64,000 nucleotides of DNA from Hyphomicrobium sp. 99 (GTDB taxonomy: Bacteria > Pseudomonadota > Alphaproteobacteria > Rhizobiales > Hyphomicrobiaceae): NCBI RefSeq assembly GCF_000384335.2, contig NZ_KQ031382.1, positions 3,855,545 through 3,919,544 on the forward strand. Reading direction: 5' to 3'. The position numbers and the translations under genes are program-made. Below are positions 20,025 to 27,856 of this stretch, one piece after another (position 1 is the stretch's first letter; every line of letters begins with the position of its first letter). The notes under the pieces were generated by a model. The model did no database searches. It saw only the letters and a list, made by a program, of their open reading frames with translations, and was not told the origin of the DNA.

Positions 20025-20049
20025 TGGGATCGCATGGGATTTGATGGGC
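20025..20049 (+). promoter_or_regulatory. Candidate MraZ operator: three TGGGN boxes
   Basis: TGGGA at 20025-20029, TGGGA at 20035-20039 and TGGGC at 20045-20049 are direct repeats separated by exactly 5 nt. This matches the known MraZ site of TGGGN repeats with 5-nt spacers. The boxes read on the strand opposite to mraZ transcription. Assignment rests on pattern and location, not on binding data. Confidence 0.7.
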
Positions 20050-20214
20050 GTCAACGGATTATTAAGGATATTTCGTGGTCCGCAGCGGAATTGCATCATC
20101 TGTCCACAAAAACTGCGCCCTCACTCCTAAAGAGAAGATTGAAAAAGAACTCATAAAATTATGAAAATTATAGATTTTTAATCACCGCATTAGCGGTAAC
20201 GGAGACCTGATTTG

Positions 20215-20313
20215 ATGCCTTTGGATAAGAGCGCATCCTTCCACGCAGAAGGCGAGGCGGGCGCTCCATTTGTCCGGTGCCAAGGGCCGATGATCGATCC
20301 TCTGGCGCCATAA
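20215..20313 (+). CDS. Possible 32-residue small ORF upstream of DUF2189 gene
   Basis: An ATG at 20215 is preceded by GGAG at 20201-20204 and opens a 32-codon frame that stops at 20311-20313, 17 nt before the DUF2189 start. The peptide (begins MPLDKSASFHAEGEAG) has no signal sequence or recognised motif. It could be a leader peptide, a small protein or chance; coding potential cannot be judged at this length. Confidence 0.25.
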   Translation: MPLDKSASFHAEGEAGAPFVRCQGPMIDPLAP

Positions 20314-20330
20314 CATCAGCAGGTGCCGAC

Positions 20331-21227
20331 ATGGCGAACACCATTTCTCGAACTCCAGCCGCACAACCTCATGCGTTCCCGGGCCGCGATTTGAGATGGC
20401 CCGCGTCCATCATCTGGCGCGACAGCGACCCTGCGGTCCGCAGAATCACGACAGCCGACGTCTGGAAATCTCTTTCTGAGGGCTACAACGACTTCCTCGC
20501 GATGCCGACGCACCTTGTCTTCGCGGGCCTCATCTATCCGGTAATCGGCATCATCCTCGCGCGCATCCTGTTCGGCTACGGACTGCTATCCCTCATCTAT
20601 CCGATGGTTGCGGGCCTTGCGCTGCTCGGTCCGTTCTTGGCGGTCGGGCTTTACGAGTTGAGCCGAAAACGCGAAGAAGGCCTCGATATCACTCCGATAC
20701 GCGCGCTCGACGTGGTGCACCGCCCTGGGATGGGCGGAATATTCACGCTCGGCCTTATGCTGGCAGCGATCTTCGTCGCCTGGCTCTACGCCGCGAACCT
20801 CATGTACACACAGATCATGGGCGGCGAACCAGCATCGCTTTCGGACTTCATTCATGAAGTCTTCTGGACCGGGAAAGGCACGGAACTCGCCATCGGCGGC
20901 AACTTGCTAGGCTTCATGATTGCACTCTTCGTGCTCGTCACCAGCGTCGTGTCGTTCCCGATGCTCGTCGATCGCCATGTAAGCATCGGAACCGCCGTGC
21001 GAACCTCCGTCCGCGCCTCGATCGAAAATCCGGGACCAATTGCCCTTTGGGGTTTGATCGTCGCCGTCGGACTCCTGCTCGGCGCGATACCGCTGCTCGT
21101 CGGACTGGCGATCGTCCTGCCGATCCTCGGCCACGCAACATGGCATCTCTATCGCAAGCTCGTCGTCGCGCCGGAACAAGCGCCGATGCGAGACGACAGC
21201 GATGAGGAGATACCGGCTGGCCTATAA
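20331..21227 (+). CDS. DUF2189 family integral membrane protein
   Basis: Unknown-function membrane protein of the DUF2189 family (cytochrome c oxidase subunit I-like in some annotations). The ATG at 20331 (MANTISRTPA) is preferred to a GTG at 20277. About 298 residues with a soluble N-terminus (IRRITTADVWKSLSEGYNDF-type region) and roughly six hydrophobic segments, including LVFAGLIYPVIGIILARILF and MVAGLALLGPFLAVGLYELS. It stands alone, divergent from mraZ. A hairpin with 8-bp arms (21237-21244 and 21262-21269) follows but has no T-tract. Confidence 0.85.
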   Translation: MANTISRTPAAQPHAFPGRDLRWPASIIWRDSDPAVRRITTADVWKSLSEGYNDFLAMPTHLVFAGLIYPVIGIILARILFGYGLLSLIYPMVAGLALLGPFLAVGLYELSRKREEGLDITPIRALDVVHRPGMGGIFTLGLMLAAIFVAWLYAANLMYTQIMGGEPASLSDFIHEVFWTGKGTELAIGGNLLGFMIALFVLVTSVVSFPMLVDRHVSIGTAVRTSVRASIENPGPIALWGLIVAVGLLLGAIPLLVGLAIVLPILGHATWHLYRKLVVAPEQAPMRDDSDEEIPAGL

Positions 21228-21423
21228 GTAGCGCTAGTGCCCGCGCATGAAGTCGGAAAGTGCGGGCACAAGCCCCTCAGCCAGCAGCGATCGCGGATCG
21301 CGGTACGTCGCAAAGTTTGCAGCCCGATCCGCGGGTGCTTTTCTCAAGGTATAGTTCGTTTCTGGAGCGAATGATCAGCACTCCGATCAAATCGCTTCCC
21401 TCACGCCCTCGCGTCTTCCAAGG

Positions 21424-21436
21424 CGAATAAAAAATA
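21424..21436 (-). terminator. T-rich 3' end of rnpB
   Basis: On the minus strand the closing helix of RNase P RNA is followed directly by TATTTTTTATT. The GC-rich terminal stem plus the T-run resembles an intrinsic terminator. Confidence 0.6.
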
Positions 21437-21880
21437 CCAGCCGGCCTGTAAGCCGGGTTCTGTCTGGAGTTGCCTCCGCGACGGCCATTCATCTGGGACG
21501 CCTGTTGCCAGACGCCTCGTGCAATCAACCCGGGTGGGTAGCGTGAGGACGCGCCTTGCGTCTGCGGTTTCCCGCTCCGCGCGCCCACCCCTATTTGATC
21601 TTGCTCCCGGTGGGGTTTGCCCTGCCACTGCTGTTACCAGCAGCGCGGTGCGCTCTTACCGCACCTTTTCACCCTTACCGTCGGACTTGGCCCGAAGGCG
21701 GTCCGGCTTGGCGGTATGTTTTCTGTGGCACTTTCCCTAGGGTCGCCCCCGGCGGCCGTTAGCCGCCACCGTATTCCTCATGGAGCCCGGACTTTCCTCT
21801 GCCGGATGTGTCTGCTCACGAGCCTTTAGAGCGCGCTTCGCCACAACGAAGTCCGACAGCGACCGTCCAGCCGGCTGGTG
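21435..21880 (-). ncRNA. rnpB: RNase P RNA, bacterial type A
   Basis: Catalytic RNA of RNase P, which matures tRNA 5' ends. On the minus strand the conserved 5' core GAGGAAAGTCCGGGCTCC is complementary to 21782-21799. The 3' core (ACAGAACCCGGCTTA) lies near 21450-21465, and the helix P1 strands ACCAGCCGG and CCGGCTGGT pair the two ends. The roughly 446-nt length fits alphaproteobacterial RNAs. A promoter with correct spacing precedes the 5' end and a T-rich run follows the 3' end. Ends are estimated to within a few nucleotides. Confidence 0.96.
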
Positions 21881-21885
21881 CGGGA

Positions 21886-21914
21886 AATAAGCGATGAGCG
21901 AAGCAAAAGGTCAA
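21886..21914 (-). promoter_or_regulatory. Sigma-70-type promoter of rnpB
   Basis: On the minus strand TTGACC (21909-21914) and CTTATT (21886-21891) are separated by exactly 17 nt. The expected start site, about 7 nt past the -10 box, is near 21879, which coincides with the 5' end inferred from helix P1. Confidence 0.7.
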
Positions 21915-21966
21915 GAGGCGTGCGACACTTCAAGGCCGCAGCATTAACTCAATTGCCATCCACGCA

Positions 21967-21992
21967 CCGTCATTCCGGCGCAGAATACATAG
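21967..21992 (+). repeat. Degenerate REP-like element copy
   Basis: This begins CCGTCATTCCGGCG like the full copies at 22012 and 22180 but loses the second arm of the hairpin. It is probably a decayed copy. Confidence 0.5.
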
Positions 21993-22011
21993 CGACAGCA
22001 GAGCCCACCCA

Positions 22012-22042
22012 CCGTCATCCCGGCGAAGGCCGGGATCCAGAC
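22012..22042 (+). repeat. REP-like palindromic repeat, copy 1
   Basis: A 31-nt element identical to 22180-22210. Its core CCCGGC-GAAG-GCCGGG is a perfect 6-bp hairpin with a GAAG loop, flanked by CCGTCAT and ATCCAGAC. Repeats of this type are scattered between genes in many alphaproteobacteria. The similarity to the second copy extends some 45 nt further downstream with mismatches. Confidence 0.85.
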
Positions 22043-22111
22043 AACGGTCAGCGCATTTGCTCCGCGCGGCGCGTCCGAAACGCAAAGCGTCCACCCAACT
22101 TGTCGCCACTT

Positions 22112-22142
22112 GTCTGGGTGCCGACCTCCGTCGGCATGACGG
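22112..22142 (-). repeat. REP-like palindromic repeat, inverted divergent copy
   Basis: The reverse complement has the same 31-nt frame (CCGTCAT ... CCCAGAC), with a compensated hairpin GCCGAC-GGAG-GTCGGC. The stem is conserved although the bases changed, which suggests that structure rather than sequence is kept. Confidence 0.75.
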
Positions 22143-22179
22143 TGATGGGGAATACCGAGCGACTGCAATTTTACCAATT

Positions 22180-22210
22180 CCGTCATCCCGGCGAAGGCCG
22201 GGATCCAGAC
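22180..22210 (+). repeat. REP-like palindromic repeat, copy 2
   Basis: Identical over 31 nt to 22012-22042, with the same GAAG-capped 6-bp stem. It lies about 60 nt past the stop of the fused eutBC gene, between it and rnpB. Confidence 0.85.
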
Positions 22211-22270
22211 GAAGGTCAGAGTCTTCGCTGCGTGCGGTGCGTCCGGAACCCGCCGGAGCCAATCAAAAAC

Positions 22271-24481
22271 TTAAGCCCCCATCGCGGCGCGCATGTTGTG
22301 TGAACGATCGTGGATCGCACGCTCCAGACGATTGCCCGCGGCCTTCGCCGTCAGGATCTGGTTGACGCGCTCGGCGATCTGCACGGCGGCTTCGCTCGGC
22401 GGCAACCCGCCCGAATAGATGTTCGAGATCACCGTGTATTCGTAACGAATGTCCGGATTGCCGCTGAATTTCACCGCATCCTGTCTCGCGTCATCGTCGA
22501 GACGATAGGCGATGTAAGCCGACATGCTGCGCGACGCCAACGCGTCGCCGCCCGGCCGTTCGCCGATGAGATTGATGACGAGCTTCGGCTGCAGAGCGTC
22601 TCCCAGCGCTTCGGCCAACTTCACGCGGCCGTACGGCGCGAGGATCGGCTTTCCGGCCGAAATCCGCTGCTCCTTGAGCCCGTCGAGCAGCGCCGGAAGA
22701 AGATCCGGAATATTGTGATGCACTGCTTCCGCCGAGAGACCATCCGAAACGATGATCTGCACGTCCACCCGCTCCGGCGCGAGTTCGGCCACCATATCGT
22801 CCGCAGGCTTCGCACCGCGATCCGGATGACTGAGATGCGCTTCCTTGCTCTCGGCCGACGTTTTCACGCGGCGGAAATCGATTGTCCCCAACCGCTCCGG
22901 CGTCACCTCAGCGTAAATCGCTTCGCGCGCCGCAGCCAAGTTCGCCTTGATCGCGCGAGAGACCTGTTCGGTTGGCCGCGGACCCGCACTTTCGAAGCCG
23001 TAAGCGGCGGGAAGATTCTTGCGCAGCCGTTCGAATTCTTCATCCGAGCAGAAGATCTTCGGATTGCCCCAGTTCGGACCGCGCTCGACTTCGCCATCTT
23101 CGTCGCGCGTGAAAATTCCGCGCCCGATCGCCCATTCCAGGAATTCCGGCGCAGGCGTCAGTCCATGAACTTCCCGCATCGTCTGATCGTCATGCCCGCA
23201 CGTATCGAAGTAAGCGAGCATCCGGTCGATCGAGAGATAGACGTCCATGAAATAGTTGGCGCCAGCCGCCGTCAGCAATTCGGCTGCGATCTGCTGGCCC
23301 TCCATCGTGATCTCGGAATGCAGCGTGTAGCAGGGCGCCATTCCCATCGGCAGCCCCAAGAGCTTGCCCATGAAATGATCCTGCAAATTCGAGACGATCA
23401 TCTCGAAATTGGAGCGATGCGTTTCCGGCCCGATGAAGCCCGTGACGTTGTTGACCATGAACGGATCGTAGCGGCGCGCGAGCCCATAGCAGAGCGCCTC
23501 CGTCGTCGTCATATCGATACCGTTGTGCTTGCCATAGGTCAGCTCGCTGCCCTGGCCGGTCTCGAAATACATGAACTGCGCCGCTTCGCCCGCGAGCGGC
23601 CCGTGCTTCGCCATCGTCGTATAAGCTTGGTCGAGAACGTCGGCCGTCACGTCGAACTCTTCAATCAGCGTCCGGTCGGTCCCTGCGAGACTCTGGAACA
23701 TGATCTCGACCGGCGCCCCACTTTCGAGACAGGCGAGCTGCGTCTTCACATGCGACAGCACGCAAATCTGAGTCGGCGCGCCCGTTTCGCGACGAAGCTT
23801 GTCGAGATGCTTCAGCGTCTTCGAAATATTTTCGACCGTATCGATCGCCGGATTGAGACCGAGCAGCGCGTCGCCCGACCCCATCGAGAGGCCGGTATAA
23901 ATCAGCGCCGACATGGCATCGAGGTCGTCGGTCGGATGATTGGGTTGCAGCCGCGACGACAGCGTTCCCGGCGCACCGACCAGCGTGCGCGCCTTTCCCG
24001 AACGCTTCAGCTTCTTGGCGGCATAGACGAGCTCGTGCACGTCCATCAGTTTGGCGATTGCCGCCGCCATCACGCCAGTCAGCGCGCCGCCGATGCGCTT
24101 GGCTTCCGGGGCCTTCGCCTTAAGAAGAAGATTTTTGATCTCGCCAAGCGTCTTCGGCGCGATCTCCGCGAAGGTATCGAGGTCGATGCCGTAATTAATG
24201 CGCATCACCGAATCGACCCGGCCCTGCTCATCCGTCAGAGGGCGATCGTAAAGATGCTGAAGCGTCAAACCCGAGAGGATCGATCGGGCCGCTTCGCGCT
24301 CGACGTCGTCCTTCGCGGCGAGACCGCAGTTGCGATCGCCCGCCTTGTCGAAATCGGCTGCGCCGAGCAGCGCTTTCAAACCGAGGAAACGGTATGGCCG
24401 GTCGAAAAGGGTGATTTCGTAGAGTTCGTCAGGACGAGGTTCCGGGACCCCGATTTGCCGCCACGGTTGAAGATCGACCAT
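22271..24481 (-). CDS. eutBC: Ethanolamine ammonia-lyase, EutB-EutC fusion
   Basis: Adenosylcobalamin enzyme that splits ethanolamine to acetaldehyde and ammonia. It is normally two subunits of about 453 (EutB) and 295 (EutC) residues; here one 736-residue chain carries both. Residues 1 to about 465 are the EutB TIM barrel, with GSGDALLGLNPAIDT, NNVTGFIGPE and ANYFMDVYLSIDRML. From about residue 500 the EutC cobalamin-binding part follows (VDVQIIVSDGLSAEAVHHN, LVINLIGERPGGDALASRS, EYTVISNIYSGG). The usual eut transport, reactivase or microcompartment genes are not nearby, so the gene works alone or with distant partners. The start has GGCGG upstream. No frameshift is visible at the junction. 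Confidence 0.93.
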   Translation of the reverse strand: MVDLQPWRQIGVPEPRPDELYEITLFDRPYRFLGLKALLGAADFDKAGDRNCGLAAKDDVEREAARSILSGLTLQHLYDRPLTDEQGRVDSVMRINYGIDLDTFAEIAPKTLGEIKNLLLKAKAPEAKRIGGALTGVMAAAIAKLMDVHELVYAAKKLKRSGKARTLVGAPGTLSSRLQPNHPTDDLDAMSALIYTGLSMGSGDALLGLNPAIDTVENISKTLKHLDKLRRETGAPTQICVLSHVKTQLACLESGAPVEIMFQSLAGTDRTLIEEFDVTADVLDQAYTTMAKHGPLAGEAAQFMYFETGQGSELTYGKHNGIDMTTTEALCYGLARRYDPFMVNNVTGFIGPETHRSNFEMIVSNLQDHFMGKLLGLPMGMAPCYTLHSEITMEGQQIAAELLTAAGANYFMDVYLSIDRMLAYFDTCGHDDQTMREVHGLTPAPEFLEWAIGRGIFTRDEDGEVERGPNWGNPKIFCSDEEFERLRKNLPAAYGFESAGPRPTEQVSRAIKANLAAAREAIYAEVTPERLGTIDFRRVKTSAESKEAHLSHPDRGAKPADDMVAELAPERVDVQIIVSDGLSAEAVHHNIPDLLPALLDGLKEQRISAGKPILAPYGRVKLAEALGDALQPKLVINLIGERPGGDALASRSMSAYIAYRLDDDARQDAVKFSGNPDIRYEYTVISNIYSGGLPPSEAAVQIAERVNQILTAKAAGNRLERAIHDRSHNMRAAMGA

Positions 24482-24695
24482 GTGAACCGCCCTCGTTGCT
24501 CACGCGGCCGATGGGATTTGCCTGTCACGCGTCAACAGACATGCGGCCGCCTGAACATAACATTAGCGAAGTTCGTGGCGCGCAAGTCAAGTTCCTATTA
24601 AGCAATCCACCGAACCATCGCGTGCGGCCGGCTCCCCACCGGGGAGTCGCACGCGATGAAGAAAACCAGAGTCGCACGCGACCTCAGAATAACCA

Positions 24696-25004
24696 CTACC
24701 TGAGCTGGGCGGCGCGGTGCGCGACTTCTTCTTTGCTCACCTCGCCCGCCTGAACGAGCGCATTGATGCAGCGCGGAGAAAGCTTCTCACCGGCAGCGCG
24801 CATGCACTGGCGAACTTCAGGACTATCGGACGCGAACTGGCTGCAAAGCGCGTAGTAGTCGCGCGAACAGGCAAGCTTCACGCGCAGACTGACGGCGTTC
24901 GCCGAGGTCGCCCAGAAGAATGGGACAGTCGTCGCAATTGAAAGAGCAATTAGAAAAGCACCCGAACGCGCATTGAACACACTGGCTCGCATCTGCGTTG
25001 GCAT
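24696..25004 (-). CDS. Small secreted cysteine-rich repeat protein (GLG1-like repeat)
   Basis: About 102 residues. The ATG at 25004 follows a GGGG site and gives a signal peptide ending ATSANA. The mature part has four cysteines with C-x7-C-x12-C-x11-C spacing (CSRDYYALC ... CMRAAGEKLSPRC), then ALVQAGEVSKEEV. The pattern resembles the cysteine-rich repeat of eukaryotic Golgi protein GLG1. Two other genes in the window (50380 and 50836) have identical spacing. Function unknown; probably periplasmic with two disulfides. Confidence 0.75.
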   Translation of the reverse strand: MPTQMRASVFNARSGAFLIALSIATTVPFFWATSANAVSLRVKLACSRDYYALCSQFASDSPEVRQCMRAAGEKLSPRCINALVQAGEVSKEEVAHRAAQLR

Positions 25005-25147
25005 GTCGGCACCCCGGCATCGAATGTGACTTTGGAAGGCTGACAATATACTGTTTATCAACAGTTAATGACCATCCCAAATCTTCCGGACGAGCGCAGT
25101 GATGTCAGCTTCGCGTCAGCGACGAATTACGCGAACGCTCGATTGAT

Positions 25148-25978
25148 CTATCGCAGCGCACGATCAAGATTGATCGCTTGATCGAGACCTTTCACTTCCG
25201 CGATCCCGATGGCACCGACAAAGTTTGCGCCGTCGAGATCAGCGCGTGTGAAGTCTGCGCCTGAAATGTCTGCACCCGCGAAGTCAGCGCGCGAGAGGTC
25301 GGCATCTCTGAAGTTGACGCCCTTCAGATCAGCGCCGGTGAACTTTGCAAACCACAACACGGTGCGCTCCATGTTGGCATCGCGCATCCGCGCGCCCGAG
25401 AAATCGCAGTACTTCAAAATGTTGCCATAGGCCGTCGCGAGCGTCCCTCCGCCGGGCCTGCCCTCGAGCGGATAGAAGTTCGCCCTCGTGAGATCCGCTC
25501 CCCTGAAGTCGGAACCGGATAGTTCCGCTTGAACATGCACTTCCGTCAAATTCGCGCCCGAGAAGTGTGGCGCGTCGAGCGTGTTGTTAGAGAGATCTGC
25601 ATAGATCGTCGGCCGCAGTATCGTCGCGCCGGTCAGATTGGCGCCCGAAAGATCAGCGCGCATCAGCACCGCACGATCGAGCCGCGTATGCGAAAGATCC
25701 GCGCCTTTGAGATTGGCGCCGGTAAAGTCTGCCCCGTAGAAATCCGAGTTCGCGAGGTTCGCGCCTTTGAAATTGAGCTCGGAAAGATCGAGATAGACCA
25801 GATACTTACCCGAGAAATCCGGCCTCGCTCCGGGTTTCGCCTGAAACAGCGCGGTCGTAATGGTGCGCGCGTTCATCTCCGCATTCTTCAGCACTGGACC
25901 GATAGACTGATCCGCAGCCGCGAAACCCGCGCTGCACATTAGGATCGAAAACGCCAAACCGATCAACCTGCGGATCAT
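25148..25978 (-). CDS. Secreted pentapeptide-repeat protein
   Basis: About 276 residues from an ATG at 25978 that gives a signal peptide (MIRRLIGLAFSILMCSAGFAAA). The rest is dominated by pentapeptide repeats of the A(D/N)LxG type, such as GADFTGANLKGADLSHTRL and DADLSRADFAGADISGADF. Such repeats fold as a right-handed quadrilateral beta-helix. It is encoded just downstream of eptA on the same strand, 155 nt apart. An envelope role is likely from the signal peptide, but no specific function can be assigned. An upstream in-frame start at 26077 is possible. Confidence 0.8.
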   Translation of the reverse strand: MIRRLIGLAFSILMCSAGFAAADQSIGPVLKNAEMNARTITTALFQAKPGARPDFSGKYLVYLDLSELNFKGANLANSDFYGADFTGANLKGADLSHTRLDRAVLMRADLSGANLTGATILRPTIYADLSNNTLDAPHFSGANLTEVHVQAELSGSDFRGADLTRANFYPLEGRPGGGTLATAYGNILKYCDFSGARMRDANMERTVLWFAKFTGADLKGVNFRDADLSRADFAGADISGADFTRADLDGANFVGAIGIAEVKGLDQAINLDRALR

Positions 25979-26132
25979 GCTTAAGCTTTCAAAGGGCCGT
26001 TGCACCGCAATCATGCAGACGGATTGATCATGCATGAGTCCGGATAGACCGGGGATATCATTTTCGTCGCGGCGCAAGGTGAAATCGTCGCGTCACGATG
26101 CACCTCAGCTACGTTATTTCATTCAGGTTGGA

Positions 26133-27755
26133 TCAGGACGCGGGCTTTCGGCACGCCGCAAAGAGATCGAGTGACGGATCGTAAACGCGGGTCGCCACGC
26201 CCATGATCCCGAGGCTCGAATGAAAAAGATTGTCGTGCCCGACCCGGTTTCCACTCCGGCTGACCAGGCAGCCTTGCTCGATACCGCGCGACACCTTCAT
26301 CTCCGGAGAAAGCCAGACGACCATGGGCACATGGATCTGCGCTTCAGGCGCGATGACATACGGCATGCCGTGAAGATACATGCCCTTCTCGCCAAGACTT
26401 TCGCCGTGATCTGAAACATAGATCATGCCCGCATCGACGCCGTGGCTCGACGCGCCCTTCAGCACGTCGATGAGGCGCGTCAGAACATGATCGGTGTAGA
26501 GGATCGTATTGTCGTAAGCGTTGATGATGCTCGCAAGCTCGCAACGGCTGAACTGCGCATCCTTGCACGCCGGCTTGAACGTCTCGAAATTTTCCGGATA
26601 TCGCTTCCAATACGCCGGACCATGACTGCCCATCATATGCAGCACGATCACCGTATCCCGATCGAGCTTCGCGATGCGATCCTCGAGACCGTCGACGAGA
26701 ACGTCATCGAAATTGGCGGTGCTCGGATAGAACGTCGGAGCCTCGAGCCCGGTCAGTGTCTCCGTCGGGATACGCGCACAGACACCCTTGCATCCCGCTT
26801 GATTTTCGCGCCACAGGACGTCGATGCCTGCACGCTTGAAGATGTCGAGAAGATTTTCGCGCGCGTCCGCCTTCGCGTTCGAGAAGCCGTCATGACCGAG
26901 CCCCGAAAACATGCACGGCACGGACTCCGCCGTATCCGTGCCACACGAGTAGGCGTGCCCATAGTTGATGAGATCGCCAATTGACGCCAATCCCGGGCTC
27001 GTCGGCTTCGCATAGCCATTCAGCGAAAAATGATCCGCGCGCGCGGTCTCACCGACCGCAATGACGAAAAGCGATTTGCGGCCATCGCTGAACGCGCCCT
27101 GCCGGGCATCCACGCCATAGGCGGCAACGTCGTTCCCTTGCTTGCGCTTCTCTTGCCGCGAATAGGCCGCGAGTGCCGAAACGAAATTGACCGGCGTCAA
27201 CGTCATTTTGAGTTCGCGGTGATAGCGCGCCAGCGATAGGAAATCGCCCCATGCAGGCGCGAGCACACCAACGAGGATGACAAGCGAAAGAGCTGCCGCC
27301 TTGAGCTTGCCTAATGCCTCGCTGCGAAACGACTGCCTCGTCCACGGCGTGAGCCAGAACAAGATCGCCGGAACCAGCCCGAGGAGCACCACATACGCGA
27401 CAAGCTTCAGCGTAATGAGATCGTTGGCTTCGCGCGTATCCGTCTCGAACACATTGCGAACCATTTGCGCATCGATGACGATGCCGTATTCGCTCATGAA
27501 GTACGTAGCCGCTGCCGCCACCGGCAAGAACAGCAGCACGACGAAGCGCAACAGCGGCCTCGCCGATAGCGCCAAGAGAACGAGATAGGCGATGATCACG
27601 ATCGCAGCCGCCGCCGAGCCGACGATCAGCCAATCGCTGACCCGCGATGGATCAACGACCTCGATAAATTTCCGCCAGAAGGGCTGATTGAGAACCAGCG
27701 CCGCATAGATCGCAACGATAAGCGCCAAGAACTCGGGGCGCCGCGGTTTGAACAC
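26133..27755 (-). CDS. eptA: Phosphoethanolamine transferase (EptA-type)
   Basis: Inner-membrane sulfatase-fold enzyme that transfers phosphoethanolamine from phosphatidylethanolamine to lipid A or related glycans, lowering negative charge. The 540-residue protein has five hydrophobic segments in the first 180 residues. A periplasmic domain follows with VIAVGETARADHFSLNGY and SCGTDTAESVPCMFS, where the threonine is the phospho-acceptor. HMMGSHGPAYWKRYP and YVSDHGESLGEKGMYLHG carry zinc ligands. The fused ethanolamine lyase nearby uses related chemistry, but a link is speculative. Confidence 0.9.
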   Translation of the reverse strand: MFKPRRPEFLALIVAIYAALVLNQPFWRKFIEVVDPSRVSDWLIVGSAAAAIVIIAYLVLLALSARPLLRFVVLLFLPVAAAATYFMSEYGIVIDAQMVRNVFETDTREANDLITLKLVAYVVLLGLVPAILFWLTPWTRQSFRSEALGKLKAAALSLVILVGVLAPAWGDFLSLARYHRELKMTLTPVNFVSALAAYSRQEKRKQGNDVAAYGVDARQGAFSDGRKSLFVIAVGETARADHFSLNGYAKPTSPGLASIGDLINYGHAYSCGTDTAESVPCMFSGLGHDGFSNAKADARENLLDIFKRAGIDVLWRENQAGCKGVCARIPTETLTGLEAPTFYPSTANFDDVLVDGLEDRIAKLDRDTVIVLHMMGSHGPAYWKRYPENFETFKPACKDAQFSRCELASIINAYDNTILYTDHVLTRLIDVLKGASSHGVDAGMIYVSDHGESLGEKGMYLHGMPYVIAPEAQIHVPMVVWLSPEMKVSRGIEQGCLVSRSGNRVGHDNLFHSSLGIMGVATRVYDPSLDLFAACRKPAS

Positions 27756-27856
27756 GGTTAGTCCTGCTTCGGTATTGTTGGGGTTCCCTCACCCCTGCGG
27801 AACACGGTCGAATGCGGCCCGCTCAAACCTGCATCAACAGCACCGGCCAAGCCCCG

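Larger units (their letters stand above)
19792..20330. other. Divergent intergenic region upstream of mraZ
   Basis: This 539-nt region separates mraZ (minus) from the DUF2189 gene (plus). It holds the three TGGGN boxes at 20025-20049, an AT-rich stretch at about 20130-20180, a small hairpin at 20184-20197 (ACCGC-ATTA-GCGGT), and a possible 32-codon ORF at 20215-20313. A TTGACG hexamer on the minus strand (20049-20054) abuts the TGGG boxes but has no good -10 element at the usual distance, so I do not assign the dcw promoter. Confidence 0.6.
21915..22270. other. Intergenic region between eutBC and rnpB
   Basis: Apart from the rnpB promoter edge and the four REP-like elements, I see no gene here. 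Short ORFs across it run through the repeats and have no ribosome sites. Confidence 0.6.

Noticed and set aside
22310..24601. 763-codon open frame antisense to the fused eutBC gene
   Set aside because: Long antisense frames are common in GC-rich genes; its translation is Arg/His/Asp-rich with no domain, while the opposite strand encodes a clear EutB-EutC protein.
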